From: Pseudomonas pisciculturae
GTDB taxonomy: Bacteria > Pseudomonadota > Gammaproteobacteria > Pseudomonadales > Pseudomonadaceae
Assembly (NCBI RefSeq): GCF_015461805.1
Contig: NZ_JACVZE010000001.1
Span: forward strand, 682,001 to 746,000
Length of the DNA stretch: 64,000 bases
Direction: 5' to 3'
This document shows, one piece after another, positions 47,111-55,106 of this stretch (positions are counted from its first letter, which is position 1; every line of letters starts with the position of its first letter). Both the position numbers and the translations under genes were made by a program. The notes under the pieces are model-generated. The model was not told the DNA's origin and did no database searches. It was given only the letters and a program-made list of their open reading frames with translations.

Positions 47111-47152
47111 CAATCCGTTCGATAACCGAACACTGCGTCGATTATCGGATTG
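47111..47152. promoter_or_regulatory. Probable PcaR operator upstream of pcaF
   Basis: Two overlapping repeats are visible. GTTCGATAACCGAAC (47117-47131) matches 13 of 15 positions of the recalled P. putida PcaR site. Farther right is CGATTATCGGATTG, and the outer CAATCCG/CGGATTG (47111-47117, 47146-47152) form an inverted pair. It is about 105-147 bp before pcaF, where PcaR should act. Confidence 0.65.
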
Positions 47153-47257
47153 TCTGCCCCCAGGCCGCGCCTTAACCTTCATGCCACTCGACGCTCTCTC
47201 AGCGTCTTTTTCGATCCGTACGGCGGCGGCCCATGGCCAAGCCCCGGGAGAAACCTG

Positions 47258-48460
47258 ATGCGTGATGTCTTTATCTGTGACGCCATTCGTACCCCCATCG
47301 GCCGTTTCGGCGGTGGCCTCTGCACCGTGCGTGCCGATGACCTGGCGGCACTGCCGCTCAAGGCCCTGATCGAACGCAACCCCTCGGTGGACTGGGCCGC
47401 AGTGGACGAGGTGTTCTTTGGCTGCGCCAACCAGGCCGGCGAAGACAACCGCAACGTTGCCCGCATGGCCCTGCTGCTCGCTGGCCTGCCTGAGAGCATT
47501 CCCGGCGTCACCCTCAACCGCTTATGCGCCTCGGGCATGGACGCCATCGGCACCGCTTTTCGCGCCATCGCCAGCGGCGAAATGGAGCTGGCGATTGCCG
47601 GTGGCGTCGAGTCGATGTCCCGCGCGCCGTTCGTGATGGGCAAGGCCGATGCAGCGTTTTCGCGCAACATGAAGCTGGAAGACACCACCATCGGCTGGCG
47701 TTTTATCAACCCGCTGATGAAGGCCCAATACGGCGTGGATGCGATGCCGCAGACCGCCGACAACGTCGCCGACGACTACAAGGTGTCCCGCGCTGACCAG
47801 GACGCCTTCGCCCTGCGCAGCCAGCAACGCACCGCCGCCGCCCAAGCCGCAGGCTTTTTCGCCGAAGAAATCGTGCCGGTGCGTGTCGCCCATAAAAAAG
47901 GCGAGACAGTGGTCGAGCACGACGAACATCCACGGGCCGACACCACGCTGGAAGCCCTGACCAAACTCAAACCGGTCAACGGCCCTGATAAAACCGTGAC
48001 GGCGGGCAATGCCTCCGGCGTTAACGATGGCGCAGCAGCGCTGATCCTGGCCTCTGCCGAAGCCGTCAAAAAGCATGGCCTCACCGCCCGCGCCCGCGTA
48101 CTCGGTATGGCCAGCGCCGGTGTTGCCCCCCGCGTGATGGGCATTGGCCCGGTGCCGGCGGTGCGCAAGCTGGTAGAGCGCCTGGGCCTGGCCGTTACCG
48201 ACTTCGATGTGATCGAGCTCAATGAAGCCTTCGCCAGCCAAGGCTTGGCGGTGCTGCGTGAGCTGGGTATCGCCGATGATGCCCCGCAGGTGAACCCGAA
48301 CGGCGGTGCCATCGCCCTCGGCCACCCGTTGGGCATGAGCGGGGCGCGGCTGGTGCTGACGGCCCTGCATCAACTCGAAAAAACCGGCGGCCGCAAAGGC
48401 CTGGCGACCATGTGCGTGGGCGTCGGCCAAGGCTTGGCCCTGGCGATTGAACGCGTTTAA
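47258..48460 (+). CDS. pcaF: Beta-ketoadipyl-CoA thiolase PcaF
   Basis: A 400-residue thiolase that cleaves beta-ketoadipyl-CoA with CoA to succinyl-CoA and acetyl-CoA, the end of the pathway. The acylated Cys is C90 in [11 protein letters not shown]; the catalytic [16 protein letters not shown] (His) and CVGVGQG (second Cys) motifs are intact. The start at 47258 has GGGAG at 47246-47250; the leading in-frame extension has no ribosome site. It is the first gene of the pcaFHGTBDC run and lies after an operator-like palindrome. Confidence 0.96.
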   Translation: MRDVFICDAIRTPIGRFGGGLCTVRADDLAALPLKALIERNPSVDWAAVDEVFFGCANQAGEDNRNVARMALLLAGLPESIPGVTLNRLCASGMDAIGTAFRAIASGEMELAIAGGVESMSRAPFVMGKADAAFSRNMKLEDTTIGWRFINPLMKAQYGVDAMPQTADNVADDYKVSRADQDAFALRSQQRTAAAQAAGFFAEEIVPVRVAHKKGETVVEHDEHPRADTTLEALTKLKPVNGPDKTVTAGNASGVNDGAAALILASAEAVKKHGLTARARVLGMASAGVAPRVMGIGPVPAVRKLVERLGLAVTDFDVIELNEAFASQGLAVLRELGIADDAPQVNPNGGAIALGHPLGMSGARLVLTALHQLEKTGGRKGLATMCVGVGQGLALAIERV

Positions 48461-48484
48461 GTTTGAATAAGAGAGGACTGCACC

Positions 48485-49189
48485 ATGAGTGACAAGCCCG
48501 GTTACCGGCGCCCGCAAGCGGGCACCCAACCTGATTACCTGCACCCGGCCTACCAATCGACGAACGTGCGTTCGCCGTCCCAGCCGTTGGTGTTTCTGCC
48601 CCATTCGTTGTCGGAGATCACCGGCCCGACCATCGGCGCCGAGCGCGTCAATGAGAAGGACAACGACCTTACTGCCCAGCATGACGGCGAGCCACAGGGC
48701 GAGCGCATCATCATTCACGGCCGCGTGCTGGATGAAAATGGTCTGCCGGTGCCGGGCATTCTGGTGGAGATCTGGCAGGCCAACGCCGCCGGGCGCTACA
48801 ACCACAAACGCGACGTGCACGACGCGCCGCTGGACCCGAACTTCACCGGCACCGGCCGCACCGTCACCGACGCCGAGGGCTGGTATCAGTTCCAGACCAT
48901 CAAGCCCGGCGCCTACCCGTGGGGCAATCACCACAACGCGTGGCGCCCGGCGCATATCCACTTTTCGCTGTTTGGCCCAAGCGTGCTGACGCGGCTGGTC
49001 ACGCAGATGTACTTCCCCGGTGACCCGCTGCTCGAATACGACCCGATCTACAACTGCGTGCCTGACACCTCGGCCAAACAGCGCCTGATCGCCAGTTTCG
49101 ATCTGGAAAAAACCATTCCTTCCTATGCCCTCGGCTACCGCTGGGACATCATCCTGCGCGGCCGCGATGCCACGCCGATGGAGAAATGA
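48485..49189 (+). CDS. pcaH: Protocatechuate 3,4-dioxygenase beta subunit PcaH
   Basis: A 234-residue subunit that holds the Fe(III) of the intradiol ring-cleaving enzyme, which converts protocatechuate to beta-carboxy-cis,cis-muconate. The iron ligands are all in place with the family spacing: Y105 (GRYNH), Y144 (GAYPWG), H157 and H159 (RPAHIHFS). Intradiol signature: LVEIWQANAAGRYNHK. It starts 24 bp after pcaF with GAGAGGAC as ribosome site, and pcaG follows after one base. Confidence 0.97.
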   Translation: MSDKPGYRRPQAGTQPDYLHPAYQSTNVRSPSQPLVFLPHSLSEITGPTIGAERVNEKDNDLTAQHDGEPQGERIIIHGRVLDENGLPVPGILVEIWQANAAGRYNHKRDVHDAPLDPNFTGTGRTVTDAEGWYQFQTIKPGAYPWGNHHNAWRPAHIHFSLFGPSVLTRLVTQMYFPGDPLLEYDPIYNCVPDTSAKQRLIASFDLEKTIPSYALGYRWDIILRGRDATPMEK

Positions 49190-49190
49190 G

Positions 49191-49757
49191 ATGACCCTCA
49201 ACGCGACCACGTCCCACACCGTTGGGCCGTATTACCACATCGGCCTGACCTGGCTGAACCGCGAAGACCTGACCACCGCCGCCACCCTGGGCGAGCGCGT
49301 GGCGATCAGCGGGCAAGTGGTGGATGGCAACGGTGATGTCGTCAACGACGCCATGCTCGAAGTCTGGCAGGCCAATGCCGCCGGCAAATACGACCACCCC
49401 GAAGATGAGCAAGACAAGGCCGTCGACCCTAACTTCGAAGGCTTTGGCCGCGTGCCGGTGGATGGGGAAGGGCGGTTTCGCTTTACCACCATCAAGCCGG
49501 GCGCTGTGCCGGGCTTGAAAGGCACGACCCAGGCGCCGCACCTGGTGGTCTTGGTGTTTGCCCGTGGGTTGGTGAAGCACCTGCTGACAAGGATTTATTT
49601 TGAGGGTGAGGCGCTGAATGGGGATGACCCGTTGTTGGCGTGTGTGCCGGCCGAGCGGCGCGGTACTTTGATTGCCAAGGCGGATGCCGAGGGTGTGCAT
49701 CAGTGGAATGTGGTGTTGCAGGGCACAGATAAAGAAACCGTGTTCTTCGATTACTGA
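49191..49757 (+). CDS. pcaG: Protocatechuate 3,4-dioxygenase alpha subunit PcaG
   Basis: A 188-residue partner of PcaH that shapes the active site but lacks the iron ligands: the position of the first Tyr is AAGKYDHPEDEQ, while the two His are replaced (QAPHLVVLVFARG). Start at the ATG at 49191; GGAG occurs just before it, inside the end of pcaH. It is only one base after the pcaH stop, as expected for a 1:1 complex. Length close to the 200 of P. putida. Confidence 0.96.
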   Translation: MTLNATTSHTVGPYYHIGLTWLNREDLTTAATLGERVAISGQVVDGNGDVVNDAMLEVWQANAAGKYDHPEDEQDKAVDPNFEGFGRVPVDGEGRFRFTTIKPGAVPGLKGTTQAPHLVVLVFARGLVKHLLTRIYFEGEALNGDDPLLACVPAERRGTLIAKADAEGVHQWNVVLQGTDKETVFFDY

Positions 49758-49769
49758 GGTGGTTGATAG

Positions 49770-49856
49770 GGCCCCATCGCAGGCAAGCCAGCTCCCACAT
49801 TCGAATGTGTTCACAGATCAAAATGTGGGAGGGGGCTTGCCCCCGATGAGGCCCTG
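49770..49856. repeat. Chimeric REP pair (CTGGCTTGCCTG with GGGGCTTGCCCC)
   Basis: The left arm belongs to the CATCGCAGGCAAGCCAGCTC variant, the right arm to GTGGGAGGGGGCTTGCCCCC, separated by about 28 bp. The mixed type is like that at 35131. It lies between pcaG and pcaT. Confidence 0.88.
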
Positions 49857-49946
49857 ACTGTCACCACACATCCAAAGGTCTTGTTGCGGAACGAGCTTGT
49901 TGCAAAGTATGTCTAGGCTATAACCGTTCCCCTTGAGTGAAAAACC

Positions 49947-51242
49947 ATGACAACAACAACGAGTCATTACACCGGAGAAGAACGCAGCAAAAGGATTTTT
50001 GCGATTGTCGGTGCTTCCTCCGGCAACCTCGTCGAATGGTTCGACTTCTACGTCTACGCCTTCTGCGCCATTTACTTTGCGCCGGCATTCTTCCCGTCGG
50101 ACGACCCTACGGTGCAACTGCTCAACACCGCTGGCGTATTCGCCGCCGGGTTCCTGATGCGCCCGATTGGCGGCTGGCTGTTTGGCCGAGTGGCCGACAA
50201 ACACGGCCGTAAAAACTCGATGATGATCTCGGTGCTGATGATGTGCGCCGGCTCCCTGGTGATTGCCTTTTTGCCCACTTACAAAGACATCGGTGCCTGG
50301 GCGCCGGCGTTGCTGTTGGTGGCGCGCCTGTTTCAGGGCTTGTCAGTGGGCGGCGAGTACGGCACCACCGCGACCTACATGAGTGAAGTCGCGCTCAAGG
50401 GCCAGCGTGGGTTCTTTGCCTCGTTCCAGTACGTGACCCTGATCGGCGGGCAACTGCTGGCGGTGCTGGTGGTGGTGATCCTGCAACAGATCCTCACCGA
50501 AGAAGAATTGCGTGCGTGGGGCTGGCGCATTCCCTTTGTGATCGGCGCCATTGCTGCGGTGATCTCGCTGCTGCTGCGTCGCACCCTCAAAGAAACCACC
50601 AGCAAGGAAATGCGCCAGGACAAGGACGCCGGCAGCATCGCCGCGCTGTTTCGCAACCACAAGGCCGCGTTCATCACCGTGCTGGGCTACACCGCCGGCG
50701 GCTCGCTGATTTTCTACACCTTCACCACTTACATGCAGAAGTACTTGGTGAACACCGCCGGGATGCACGCCAAGACCGCCAGCTACATCATGACCGGTGC
50801 GCTGTTTGTGTATATGTGCATGCAGCCGCTGTTCGGCATGCTCTCGGACAAGATCGGCCGTCGCAACTCGATGCTCTGGTTCGGCGCCCTTGGTACCCTG
50901 TGCACCGTGCCGATCCTGCTCACGCTGAAAACCGTCACCAGCCCGTTCCTGGCGTTTGTGCTGATCTCGCTGGCGTTGGCCATCGTGAGTTTCTACACCT
51001 CCATCAGCGGCCTGGTGAAGGCAGAAATGTTCCCGCCGCACGTGCGCGCCCTCGGTGTTGGCCTGGCGTATGCGGTGGCCAACGCGATCTTCGGCGGCTC
51101 GGCGGAGTACGTGGCCCTGGGCCTCAAATCCATGGGCATGGAAAACACCTTCTACTGGTACGTCACCGGCATGATGGCGGTGGCTTTCCTGTTCAGCTTG
51201 CGCTTGCCGAAACAGGCCGAGTACTTGCACCACGATCTGTAA
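49947..51242 (+). CDS. pcaT: MFS dicarboxylate transporter PcaT
   Basis: A 431-residue metabolite:H+ symporter of the KgtP/ShiA group that takes up beta-ketoadipate-type dicarboxylates. Signatures: [14 protein letters not shown] in helix 1 (26-39), [18 protein letters not shown] (loop 2-3), and [19 protein letters not shown] in helix 4. Its place between pcaHG and pcaBDC and the MFS subfamily support PcaT rather than a general alpha-ketoglutarate porter. Twelve membrane helices. The pcaB start is ten bases after the stop. Confidence 0.92.
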   Translation: MTTTTSHYTGEERSKRIFAIVGASSGNLVEWFDFYVYAFCAIYFAPAFFPSDDPTVQLLNTAGVFAAGFLMRPIGGWLFGRVADKHGRKNSMMISVLMMCAGSLVIAFLPTYKDIGAWAPALLLVARLFQGLSVGGEYGTTATYMSEVALKGQRGFFASFQYVTLIGGQLLAVLVVVILQQILTEEELRAWGWRIPFVIGAIAAVISLLLRRTLKETTSKEMRQDKDAGSIAALFRNHKAAFITVLGYTAGGSLIFYTFTTYMQKYLVNTAGMHAKTASYIMTGALFVYMCMQPLFGMLSDKIGRRNSMLWFGALGTLCTVPILLTLKTVTSPFLAFVLISLALAIVSFYTSISGLVKAEMFPPHVRALGVGLAYAVANAIFGGSAEYVALGLKSMGMENTFYWYVTGMMAVAFLFSLRLPKQAEYLHHDL

Positions 51243-51252
51243 GGAACGCGAT

Positions 51253-52608
51253 ATGACGCTGCGCACGAGCAACCAATTGTTCGACGCTTACTTCACGGCG
51301 GGCAGCATGGCCGAAGTGTTCTGCGACCAGGGACGCTTGCAGGGCATGCTGGATTTCGAAGCCGGGCTGGCCCGCGCCGAGGCCCAAGTGGGGCTGATCC
51401 CCCAGGCTGCCGTGGCCCCGATTGCCCAGGCCTGTCTGGCGTCGCTGTACGACGTGGACGCCCTCGGCATGGCGATTGCCACGGCGGGGAATTCAGCGAT
51501 TCCGCTGGTCAAGGCGCTGGGCAAGTTGGTTGCCAGCGAAGATGCAGGGGCCGAACGCTATGTGCATTTGGGCGCTACCAGTCAGGATGTGATGGACACC
51601 GGCCTGGTGCTGCAACTTCGACAGGCGTTGGAATTGATCGAAGCAGACTTGGCGCGGCTGGGGGACATTCTCGCCGCCCAGGCCCAGGGTTACGCCGCTG
51701 TGCCGTTGGCCGGGCGTACTTGGTTGCAGCATGCGACACCGGTCACCCTGGGGATGAAGGTCGCCGGTTGGCTGGGGGCGGTGACCCGCAGTCGCCAACG
51801 CCTTGCCGAGCTGAAGCCGCGTCTGCTGGTGCTGCAATTTGGCGGTGCTTCCGGCACCCTGGCTGCGCTGGGAGAACAGGCCATGCCCGTGGCCGAAGCC
51901 TTGGCGGCGCAGTTGCAATTGACGCTGCCCGAGCAACCCTGGCACACCCAGCGTGATCGCCTGGTGGAGTTTGCCAGCGTGCTCGGCCTGATCGCCGGCA
52001 GCCTTGGCAAATTGGGCCGCGACGTCAGTTTGTTGATGCAGACCGAAGCGGGGGAAGTCTTCGAACCCTCGGCGCCGGGTAAAGGCGGGTCGTCCACCAT
52101 GCCGCACAAACGCAACCCGGTGGGCGCTGCGGTGCTGATCAGCGCGGCGACCCGTGTGCCAGGCCTGGTGGCGACGATGTTCAGCGCCATGCCCCAAGAG
52201 CACGAGCGCAGCCTGGGTTTGTGGCATGCTGAGTGGGAAACCTTGCCGCAGATTTGCCGATTGGTGTCCGGGGCGTTGCAGCAGGCATTGCTGGTGAGCG
52301 AAGGGTTGGAAGTCGACGCCGAGCGCATGGGCCAAAACCTTGACCTGACCCAAGGCCTGGTCCTCGCCGAAGCCGTGAGCATCGTGCTGGCCCAACGCCT
52401 GGGTCGCGAGACGGCGCACCACCTGCTGGAACACTGCTGCAAACGCGCCGTCGCCGAGGGGCGCCACCTGCGTGCCGTATTGGCGGATGAACCGCAGATC
52501 ACCGCCGAGCTGTCAGCGGCCGAACTCGACCGCCTGCTCGACCCGGCTCACTACTTGGGCCAGGCGCAAACCTGGGTCACCCGTGCAGTCGCCGAACACT
52601 TTGCTTGA
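51253..52608 (+). CDS. pcaB: 3-carboxy-cis,cis-muconate cycloisomerase PcaB
   Basis: A 451-residue fumarase/aspartase-superfamily enzyme that lactonises beta-carboxymuconate to gamma-carboxymuconolactone. It has the three superfamily blocks: GATSQDVMDTG (block 1, about 98-108), RTWLQHATPVT (block 2) and the signature KGGSSTMPHKRNP (block 3, about 277-289). AAGGAA precedes the ATG. It is 10 bp after pcaT and 10 bp before pcaD. Confidence 0.97.
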   Translation: MTLRTSNQLFDAYFTAGSMAEVFCDQGRLQGMLDFEAGLARAEAQVGLIPQAAVAPIAQACLASLYDVDALGMAIATAGNSAIPLVKALGKLVASEDAGAERYVHLGATSQDVMDTGLVLQLRQALELIEADLARLGDILAAQAQGYAAVPLAGRTWLQHATPVTLGMKVAGWLGAVTRSRQRLAELKPRLLVLQFGGASGTLAALGEQAMPVAEALAAQLQLTLPEQPWHTQRDRLVEFASVLGLIAGSLGKLGRDVSLLMQTEAGEVFEPSAPGKGGSSTMPHKRNPVGAAVLISAATRVPGLVATMFSAMPQEHERSLGLWHAEWETLPQICRLVSGALQQALLVSEGLEVDAERMGQNLDLTQGLVLAEAVSIVLAQRLGRETAHHLLEHCCKRAVAEGRHLRAVLADEPQITAELSAAELDRLLDPAHYLGQAQTWVTRAVAEHFA

Positions 52609-52618
52609 GGGAACCACC

Positions 52619-53410
52619 GTGGCCTTTGTACAACTCGCCGATGGCGAACTGCATTACCAACTCGACGGGCCTGTGGATGCGCCGGTGCTGGTGCTCTCCA
52701 ACTCGTTGGGCACCGACCTGCATATGTGGGACATCCAGATCCCGGCCTTCACCGAGCATTTTCGCGTGCTGCGCTTTGATACCCGCGGCCATGGCAAATC
52801 CCTGGTCACTGAAGGGCCCTACAGCATCGAGCAACTGGGCCGTGACGTAATCGCCCTGTTGGACGCACTGGATATCCAGCGTGCTCATTTCTGCGGCTTG
52901 TCCATGGGCGGCTTGATCGGCCAATGGCTGGGCATCCATGCCGGCGAGCGCCTGCACCGCCTGGTGGTGTGCAACACCGCCGCCAAAATCGGTACGCCTG
53001 AGATCTGGAACCCGCGTATCGAGACCGTGTTGCGCGATGGCGCGGCGGCGATGGAGGCCTTGCGGGATGCGTCGATTGCGCGCTGGTTCACTCCTGACTT
53101 TGCGGCAGCCAACCCGCACCAGGCTCGCCAGATCACCGACATGCTGGCCGCTACATCGCCCGAAGGTTATGCCGCCAACTGCGCCGCCGTGCGCGATGCG
53201 GATTTTCGAGAGCACGTGGCGTCGATCAAAGTACCGACCCTGATCATTGCCGGCACCGAAGATGCGGTCACGCCACCGGCGGGCGGGCACTTTATTCAGA
53301 ACCACGTGCAAGGTGCCGAGTACGCCGAGTTCTATGCGGCGCACCTGTCCAATGTGCAGGCCGGTGCGGCGTTCAGTGAGTGTGTACTCGAATTCCTGCT
53401 GGCCCATTAA
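52619..53410 (+). CDS. pcaD: 3-oxoadipate enol-lactone hydrolase PcaD
   Basis: A 263-residue alpha/beta hydrolase that opens beta-ketoadipate enol-lactone to beta-ketoadipate. The nucleophile elbow is GLSMGG (about residue 96), the oxyanion region is SNSLGTDLHMW, the acid Asp is in AGTEDAVTPP, and a His follows in the C-terminus (AAHLSNVQAG). The start is the GTG at 52619 with GAGGG at 52606-52610; there are 10 bp to pcaB. An unusual REP variant follows the stop. Confidence 0.95.
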   Translation: MAFVQLADGELHYQLDGPVDAPVLVLSNSLGTDLHMWDIQIPAFTEHFRVLRFDTRGHGKSLVTEGPYSIEQLGRDVIALLDALDIQRAHFCGLSMGGLIGQWLGIHAGERLHRLVVCNTAAKIGTPEIWNPRIETVLRDGAAAMEALRDASIARWFTPDFAAANPHQARQITDMLAATSPEGYAANCAAVRDADFREHVASIKVPTLIIAGTEDAVTPPAGGHFIQNHVQGAEYAEFYAAHLSNVQAGAAFSECVLEFLLAH

Positions 53411-53429
53411 TGTAGTGAGCGGGCTTGCT

Positions 53430-53562
53430 GTGGTGAGCGGGCTTGCCCCGCGCTGGGCTGCGAAGCAGCCCTAAAACCGGCGCCCCGGTGTATCAGGTAC
53501 ATGTACAGTGCCTGCAATGGGGCGGCTTCGCCACCCAGCGCGGGGCAAGCCCGCTCACCACA
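53430..53562. repeat. Long REP-like palindrome of a divergent type, inside the pcaD-pcaC gap
   Basis: The left arm, TGGTGAGCGGGCTTGCCCCG plus CGCTGGG, and its complement at the right (53530-53562) are long arms, about 30 bp, with a further stem GGCTGCGAAGC/GCTTCGCCAC; the loop is about 65 bp. A partial single copy (GTGAGCGGGCTTGCTG) sits at 53415-53430. The repeat leaves 8 bp before the pcaC ribosome site. Confidence 0.85.
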
Positions 53563-53583
53563 AAATTATCGAGGAGCTTTTTT

Positions 53584-53982
53584 GTGGACGAGAAACAACG
53601 TTATGCCGACGGCCTGCAAGTGCGCCGCGAAGTGCTGGGCGATGCCCATGTCGACCGCAGTCTCAATGCCCTGACCGAGTTCAACAGCGAGTTTCAGGAG
53701 ATGATCACCCGCCATGCCTGGGGTGATATCTGGACCCGCCCCGGCCTGCCTCGGCACACCCGCAGCCTGATCACGATCGCGATGTTGATCGGCATGAACC
53801 GTACAGACGAATTGAAGTTGCACCTGCGCGCCGCCGCCAGCAACGGGGTGACCCGTGCCGAGATCAAAGAGGTGCTGATGCAGAGCGCGATTTACTGCGG
53901 GATACCAGCGGCGAATGCGACGTTTCACCTGGCTGAATCGGTGTGGGATGAACTGGGCGTCGAGTCCCGCCAACAATCCTGA
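53584..53982 (+). CDS. pcaC: 4-carboxymuconolactone decarboxylase PcaC
   Basis: A 132-residue enzyme of the CMD/AhpD-like fold that decarboxylates gamma-carboxymuconolactone to the enol-lactone that PcaD hydrolyses. Signatures: RREVLGDAHVDRS, then LTEFNSEFQEMITRHAWGDIWTRPGLPRHTRSLITIAML and a C-terminal YCGIPAANATFHLA. The GTG start at 53584 follows GAGGAG at 53571-53576. Last gene of the pca run, separated from pcaD by a REP-type palindrome that could change mRNA stability between them. Confidence 0.95.
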   Translation: MDEKQRYADGLQVRREVLGDAHVDRSLNALTEFNSEFQEMITRHAWGDIWTRPGLPRHTRSLITIAMLIGMNRTDELKLHLRAAASNGVTRAEIKEVLMQSAIYCGIPAANATFHLAESVWDELGVESRQQS

Positions 53983-53998
53983 ACCTGAAACGCGATCA

Positions 53999-54093
53999 AA
54001 ATGTGGGAGGGGGCTTGCCCCCGATAGCGGTGGGTCAGCTAAAGATCAGTTGACTGATGCACCGCCATCGGGGGCAAGCCCCCTCCCACATTT
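53999..54093. repeat. REP palindrome pair, GGGAGGGGGCTTGCCCCCGAT type
   Basis: Nearly perfect inverted copies of TGTGGGAGGGGGCTTGCCCC flank a roughly 45-bp spacer between convergent pcaC and the deacetylase gene. Confidence 0.92.
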
Positions 54094-54122
54094 GTTCCGG
54101 TGTACACATGGGCTTCGGTGTA

Positions 54123-55022
54123 TCAGTGTGAATCAGCATCCCACACCCAGTTCCACACGCCCGGCAGGTTCACCGGCTCAGTCACATCCTTGACCGATCT
54201 CGCCAATGCCGCCCGCTCCAATACGTCACGGTCGGTATAAAACGGCTGCGCCGCCGTCTTCACACCAGTGATCTGCGCGCTATCGAGCAGTATCTGCAAG
54301 TACTCCTGCATATGCCGCGCCGTATAGCGGTTGATGTCATGAAACGTCACCACCACCGGGATCACCCCATCCACCGTCGGCAACTCACCCAGGGCAATGC
54401 GTTCACGCACCACCGAGAGCTGCCGGATGAGATTGGCGCGGCGACGTGGGCTGCCATTGAACCCCCAGATCTTGCCGTCATTGGCACTCAAGTCCGTGAG
54501 CAATACATGCATGCCATGGCGCTGGTAGGCGGCAAAGGTACGACGGTCGTAATTCCAGAACGGCGGGCGTACCAGCAGTGGCGGTTTGCCGGTGATCGCG
54601 GCAATGTCGGCAGCGCCCTGGGCGAGGGTGCTTTCCAGCTCGGCGTTGTTTAGCCAGCGGTGGTTGGTGTGAAAACCGGTGGCTGTGTGAAACGCCAGGA
54701 TATGACCGCCAGCGTATTCGCGCTCCATGGTCTTGCGACCCCGCGAACTGCCGCCCGAGCGAGCCGCTTCGGTCTGCAAAAAGAACACGGCCTTGATCCC
54801 CGGCAATATCGGGTTGTTGGCCAGGTCGGCCACCACTGAACGGCTCGGGTTGTTATAGCCCGAGGCGCTGGGGCCGTCATCGAAGGTCAGCAGAAAGCGG
54901 ATCGGCGCCTGGGTTTGCAGGCGTTGTTCGGTCTGCGGCGTCAGGGCGATGGGCGCGCCGATGCAGCCGACAAGGCTCAGGGCCAGGGCAAACAAGGCAG
55001 TTGCGCGTAGGAAGGGTTTCAT
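54123..55022 (-). CDS. Polysaccharide deacetylase-family lipoprotein
   Basis: A 299-residue envelope lipoprotein: lipobox LVGC (Cys20). It is a NodB-type carbohydrate esterase 4. TFDDGPS (49-55) supplies the base and metal Asp; the second metal motif is LAFHTATGFHTNH, where the family has HSxxH; motif 3 is RPPFWNYDRRTF; motif 4, DLSANDGKIWG; motif 5, VVTFHDIN. The substrate (peptidoglycan, chitin or exopolysaccharide) is not known. It does not belong to the pca pathway; it is convergent with pcaC across a REP pair. Confidence 0.88.
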   Translation of the reverse strand: MKPFLRATALFALALSLVGCIGAPIALTPQTEQRLQTQAPIRFLLTFDDGPSASGYNNPSRSVVADLANNPILPGIKAVFFLQTEAARSGGSSRGRKTMEREYAGGHILAFHTATGFHTNHRWLNNAELESTLAQGAADIAAITGKPPLLVRPPFWNYDRRTFAAYQRHGMHVLLTDLSANDGKIWGFNGSPRRRANLIRQLSVVRERIALGELPTVDGVIPVVVTFHDINRYTARHMQEYLQILLDSAQITGVKTAAQPFYTDRDVLERAALARSVKDVTEPVNLPGVWNWVWDADSH

Positions 55023-55106
55023 GGTGTGGCCGGGCTCGTTTGGAGACCGCTGCTGATTCAGCTCAGCAGCGGCAGGCGCGCACCATACAGCAAGGTCGAT
55101 GACGGT

